Shown piece by piece: positions 61,796 through 64,000 of a DNA stretch of 64,000 bases; positions within the stretch are counted from its first letter, which is position 1; each line of letters begins with the position of its first letter. A program made the position numbers and the translations under genes. The notes under the pieces are model-generated. The model did not search any database and was not told where the DNA came from. It was given only the letters and a program-made list of their open reading frames with translations. The DNA lies in NCBI RefSeq assembly GCF_016863315.1, contig NZ_BOOQ01000035.1, positions 1-64,000 on the forward strand. Reading direction: 5' to 3'. This DNA comes from Planotetraspora silvatica. Its GTDB lineage: Bacteria; Actinomycetota; Actinomycetes; Streptosporangiales; Streptosporangiaceae.

Positions 61796-62647
61796 TTATC
61801 CCTTGACCGCGCCCGCGACGAGTCCGGAGACCATGCGCCGCTGGACGAGCAGGAAGAAGATGAGCACCGGGATGGTCATCAGGGTCGAGGCGGCCATGAT
61901 GCCGCCCCAGTCCGTCGACCGCTGGCCGACGAAGAACTGCAGGGCGACCGGCATCGTGTACTTGCCCTGGTCGCCGATGAGGGTGAGGGCGAAGACGAAC
62001 TCGTTCCACGTCGTGATGAACGAGAAGATGCTGGTGGCGACCAGGCCGGGGGCGACCAGCGGGAACAGGACCCGCCAGAAGGTGGTGAACCGCCCGGCGC
62101 CGTCGATCCAGGACGCCTCCTCCAGTTCCTTCGGGACCGCCGCGACGAACGTGCGCAACATCCACACGGAGAACGGCAACGTCAGGGCGACGTTGATGAC
62201 GATCAACCCGAGCAACTGGTCGTACAGGCCGAGCCGTTTGACCATGGTGAACAGCGGGATCAGCAGCGCCTCGCTGGGCACCATCTGCACGATCAGCAGC
62301 AGGATGAGGAACGAGGTGCGGAACCGGAACCGGAACCGCGCCACCGCGGTCGCCGCGAGCAGCGCGAAGACCGCGCCCATGACGACCGCGCTGAGGGCCA
62401 CGATCGTGCTGTTGAGGAGGTAGCGCCAGACGGAGTGCCCGGCCACGCCCTCAGTGAAGACCCGGGAGACGTGGTCCATCGACGGTGGGTCGGGGAACGG
62501 GATGAAGCTGGTGGTGAAGATCTGGTCGTTCGGCTTGAAGGCGGTGGTGACCATCCAGTAGACGGGGAAGACGGCGAACAGGAACACCGCTATCCCGGCG
62601 GCGTTGAGCGCGACGCGTCCGAGCCTCTTCCTGGTGATCGGGCTCAT
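61796..62647 (-). CDS. Sugar ABC transporter permease (MalG-like)
   Basis: 283 aa, six helices, EAA loop ELEEASWIDGAGRFTTFWRV and C-terminus LVAGAVKG as in MalG-type CUT1 permeases. ATG overlaps the upstream permease stop (ATGA). Its neighbours (GH3 hexosaminidase, ROK regulator) point to chitobiose or N-acetylglucosamine-type substrates. Confidence 0.88.
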   Translation of the reverse strand: MSPITRKRLGRVALNAAGIAVFLFAVFPVYWMVTTAFKPNDQIFTTSFIPFPDPPSMDHVSRVFTEGVAGHSVWRYLLNSTIVALSAVVMGAVFALLAATAVARFRFRFRTSFLILLLIVQMVPSEALLIPLFTMVKRLGLYDQLLGLIVINVALTLPFSVWMLRTFVAAVPKELEEASWIDGAGRFTTFWRVLFPLVAPGLVATSIFSFITTWNEFVFALTLIGDQGKYTMPVALQFFVGQRSTDWGGIMAASTLMTIPVLIFFLLVQRRMVSGLVAGAVKG

Positions 62648-63657
62648 CGCACGTCCTCCGTCTTCACGATGTTCCGTACGTAAACGAAGGTGATCACCAG
62701 CAGGATGGCCGTGAGCACGACGGCGATCGCGGCGCCGAGTCCCATCTTCGGCGGACTGCTGAAGGCCTCGGCGTAGCTCCACAACGAGAGGTTGAACGCG
62801 TCGCGGTTCACCGTGCCGCCCGCCAGCAGGTAGAGCTGGGTGAAGACCTTGAAGTCCCAGATGGTCGACAGGACGATCAGCACCGAGAAGACCGGCTTGA
62901 GCAGCGGGAAGGTGATCTTCCGGAACGTGCCGACACCGGTGGCGCCGTCCATCCGGGCCGCCTCGTACAGTTCCGAGGGGATGCTCTTGAGTCCCGCGAG
63001 CACCGACACCGCGATGAACGGGAAAGACGCCCACACGACGGCGATGATGAGCACGAGATAAAGCGTGATCGTGTCGTTGAACCAGGGTTGCCCGCTCCAG
63101 TCCGACCGGCCGAAGACCAGACTCGACAGCCAGTCGGGCAGCAGGTTCAGCGCCCAGTTGACCACGCCGGCGTCGGAGTCGAACAGCCATTTCCAGACGA
63201 CGGCCTGTGCCGTGGGCGGGGTGGCCCAGGCGGCCATGATGCCGACGACGACGAACGTCGACATCTTCGGGCCGAGCTTGTTGAGCAGGAGGCCGACGAG
63301 GGTCCCGAGGATCAGCGTCAGCGCGACGGTCACGACCGCGAAGACCACGGTGTTGCGCAGAGAGGTCCAGAAGAGGTCGGAATCGAGGATGCTGGAGTAG
63401 TTGTCGAGCCCGACGAACTCGGCCGGGCTGGGGTTGACGGCCCTGATCTGCCGGAGTCCGACCTGGTGGAAGGACATGTCGACCAACTGGTACAGCGGAT
63501 AGAGCAGCAGCGCCGCGATGACCAGAAGGCCGGGCAGGAGGAGGGCGTAGGGGACCAGCCAATCGGGGAGGCCGGTCCTGCGGGCCTGGGGCTTGTTCCG
63601 GCGCACCGGGGCGGAGGGTTCTCCTCCGCCCCGGGCGACGGTTGACGTGTGGGCCAT
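62644..63657 (-). CDS. Sugar ABC transporter permease (MalF-like)
   Basis: 337 aa with a cytosolic leader (residues 1-30), first helix WLVPYALLLPGLLVIAALLL, and EAA loop ELYEAARMDGATGVGTFRKI. Pairs with the MalG-like permease downstream. No ATPase gene follows, consistent with a shared MsiK-type ATPase. Confidence 0.88.
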   Translation of the reverse strand: MAHTSTVARGGGEPSAPVRRNKPQARRTGLPDWLVPYALLLPGLLVIAALLLYPLYQLVDMSFHQVGLRQIRAVNPSPAEFVGLDNYSSILDSDLFWTSLRNTVVFAVVTVALTLILGTLVGLLLNKLGPKMSTFVVVGIMAAWATPPTAQAVVWKWLFDSDAGVVNWALNLLPDWLSSLVFGRSDWSGQPWFNDTITLYLVLIIAVVWASFPFIAVSVLAGLKSIPSELYEAARMDGATGVGTFRKITFPLLKPVFSVLIVLSTIWDFKVFTQLYLLAGGTVNRDAFNLSLWSYAEAFSSPPKMGLGAAIAVVLTAILLVITFVYVRNIVKTEDVR

Positions 63658-63663
63658 CGATGC

Positions 63664-64000
63664 CTACTGGTTCAGGATCGTCTCAAGCTCGGAGTTGGCG
63701 TCCGTAAGAGCCTGGTCCACCGTCTTCTTGCCGTCGATCACCGCGCGGGCCGCGTTCTGCAGGACCGCCTTGGTGTCGTTGGCCTCCGCCCAGTTGGGGC
63801 TGGCCGGGAAGCCCTTGGCCACCTTGAAGGTGTCGGTGAAGGGCTTTTGGGCCGGGTCGCTGCCCAGCTCCGCGAGCGCGTCCGGGTAGAGCGGGAGCAG
63901 GCCGCCCTCCTTGGCGTAGCGGACGCCGAACTCCTTGCCCGAGGCGAGCTTGAGGTACTCGGCCGCGAGTTCGACGTTCTTGCTGTCCTTCCAGATGGCG
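63664..64000 (-). CDS. Sugar-binding lipoprotein, C-terminal part only
   Basis: Frame open to the window edge; only the last ~112 codons are present, ending ELETILNQ and TAG at 63666-63664. The segment AEYLKLASGKEFGVRYAKEG, LYPDALAEL and GFPASPNWAEAN is typical of the C-terminal lobe of CUT1 solute-binding proteins. It precedes the two permeases on the same strand, giving the usual binding protein-permease-permease order. Confidence 0.85.
   Translation of the reverse strand, partial: AIWKDSKNVELAAEYLKLASGKEFGVRYAKEGGLLPLYPDALAELGSDPAQKPFTDTFKVAKGFPASPNWAEANDTKAVLQNAARAVIDGKKTVDQALTDANSELETILNQ

Overview
High-GC actinobacterial chromosome, most likely a member of the Streptosporangiales (Streptosporangiaceae); the family assignment is an inference and the genus is not resolved. 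Support: about 70% G+C, many GTG starts, -10-like TANNNT hexamers placed 5-8 nt before start codons (leaderless style), and conserved actinomycete blocks. These are infB-ylxP-rbfA-nrnA-truB-ribF-rpsO-pnp-M16-dapB (1-11.6 kb), dapA-rnj (22.9-25.7 kb) and ftsK-rodZ-like-rimO-pgsA-cinA-clgR (49.3-55.9 kb).

Layout. 1-11.6 kb: translation, ribosome maturation and RNA decay genes, then lysine biosynthesis (dapB). 11.6-22.7 kb: accessory stretch with menA, a GNAT acetyltransferase, a CGNR regulator facing a 32-codon ORF, a MocR regulator divergent from an EamA exporter, an R2-like diiron protein, an MmpS-like protein, a GlxA/DJ-1 pair, a regulator made of two GntR winged helices, radC, and a GntR-UTRA regulator. 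22.9-25.7 kb: dapA and rnj. 25.8-49.2 kb: an accessory block lying between rnj and ftsK. It holds a DUF402 protein, a DHA2 exporter with an AfsR-type regulator, a complete pectin/hexuronate oxidation locus (pectate lyase, uronate dehydrogenase, two acid-sugar dehydratases, two 5-keto-4-deoxyglucarate dehydratases, 2-oxoglutarate-semialdehyde dehydrogenase, CUT1-type ABC importer, IclR regulator), then a cytosine deaminase / 2OG-Fe(II) oxygenase / NCS1 permease operon and a PfkB kinase. 49.3-55.9 kb: ftsK to clgR core. 55.9-64 kb: Nei/Fpg glycosylase, an Rrf2 regulator divergent from an Fe-S photolyase, and a ROK regulator with a GH3 N-acetylhexosaminidase and an ABC sugar importer whose binding protein runs off the window.

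How the genes work together. The pectin locus reads as one pathway: secreted pectate lyase makes oligogalacturonides; the ABC importer takes up sugars; Udh oxidises the uronate to an aldarate; an enolase-superfamily dehydratase gives 5-keto-4-deoxyglucarate; KdgD gives 2,5-dioxopentanoate; the aldehyde dehydrogenase gives 2-oxoglutarate. Three of its promoters share a TTGACM-N17-hexamer layout followed by a palindrome.

Most unusual signal: three intergenic arrays (about 4.0, 12.6 and 37.2 kb) built from the same unit with an almost exact 53-bp period. Each begins with GTGATCATGCAC and carries a CCGACCTGC-like block about 30 bases later, and each runs in the same direction as the gene just upstream of it. 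The third array runs into the pectate lyase reading frame. I do not recognise this repeat family. No rRNA, tRNA, CRISPR array, insertion sequence or prophage was seen.
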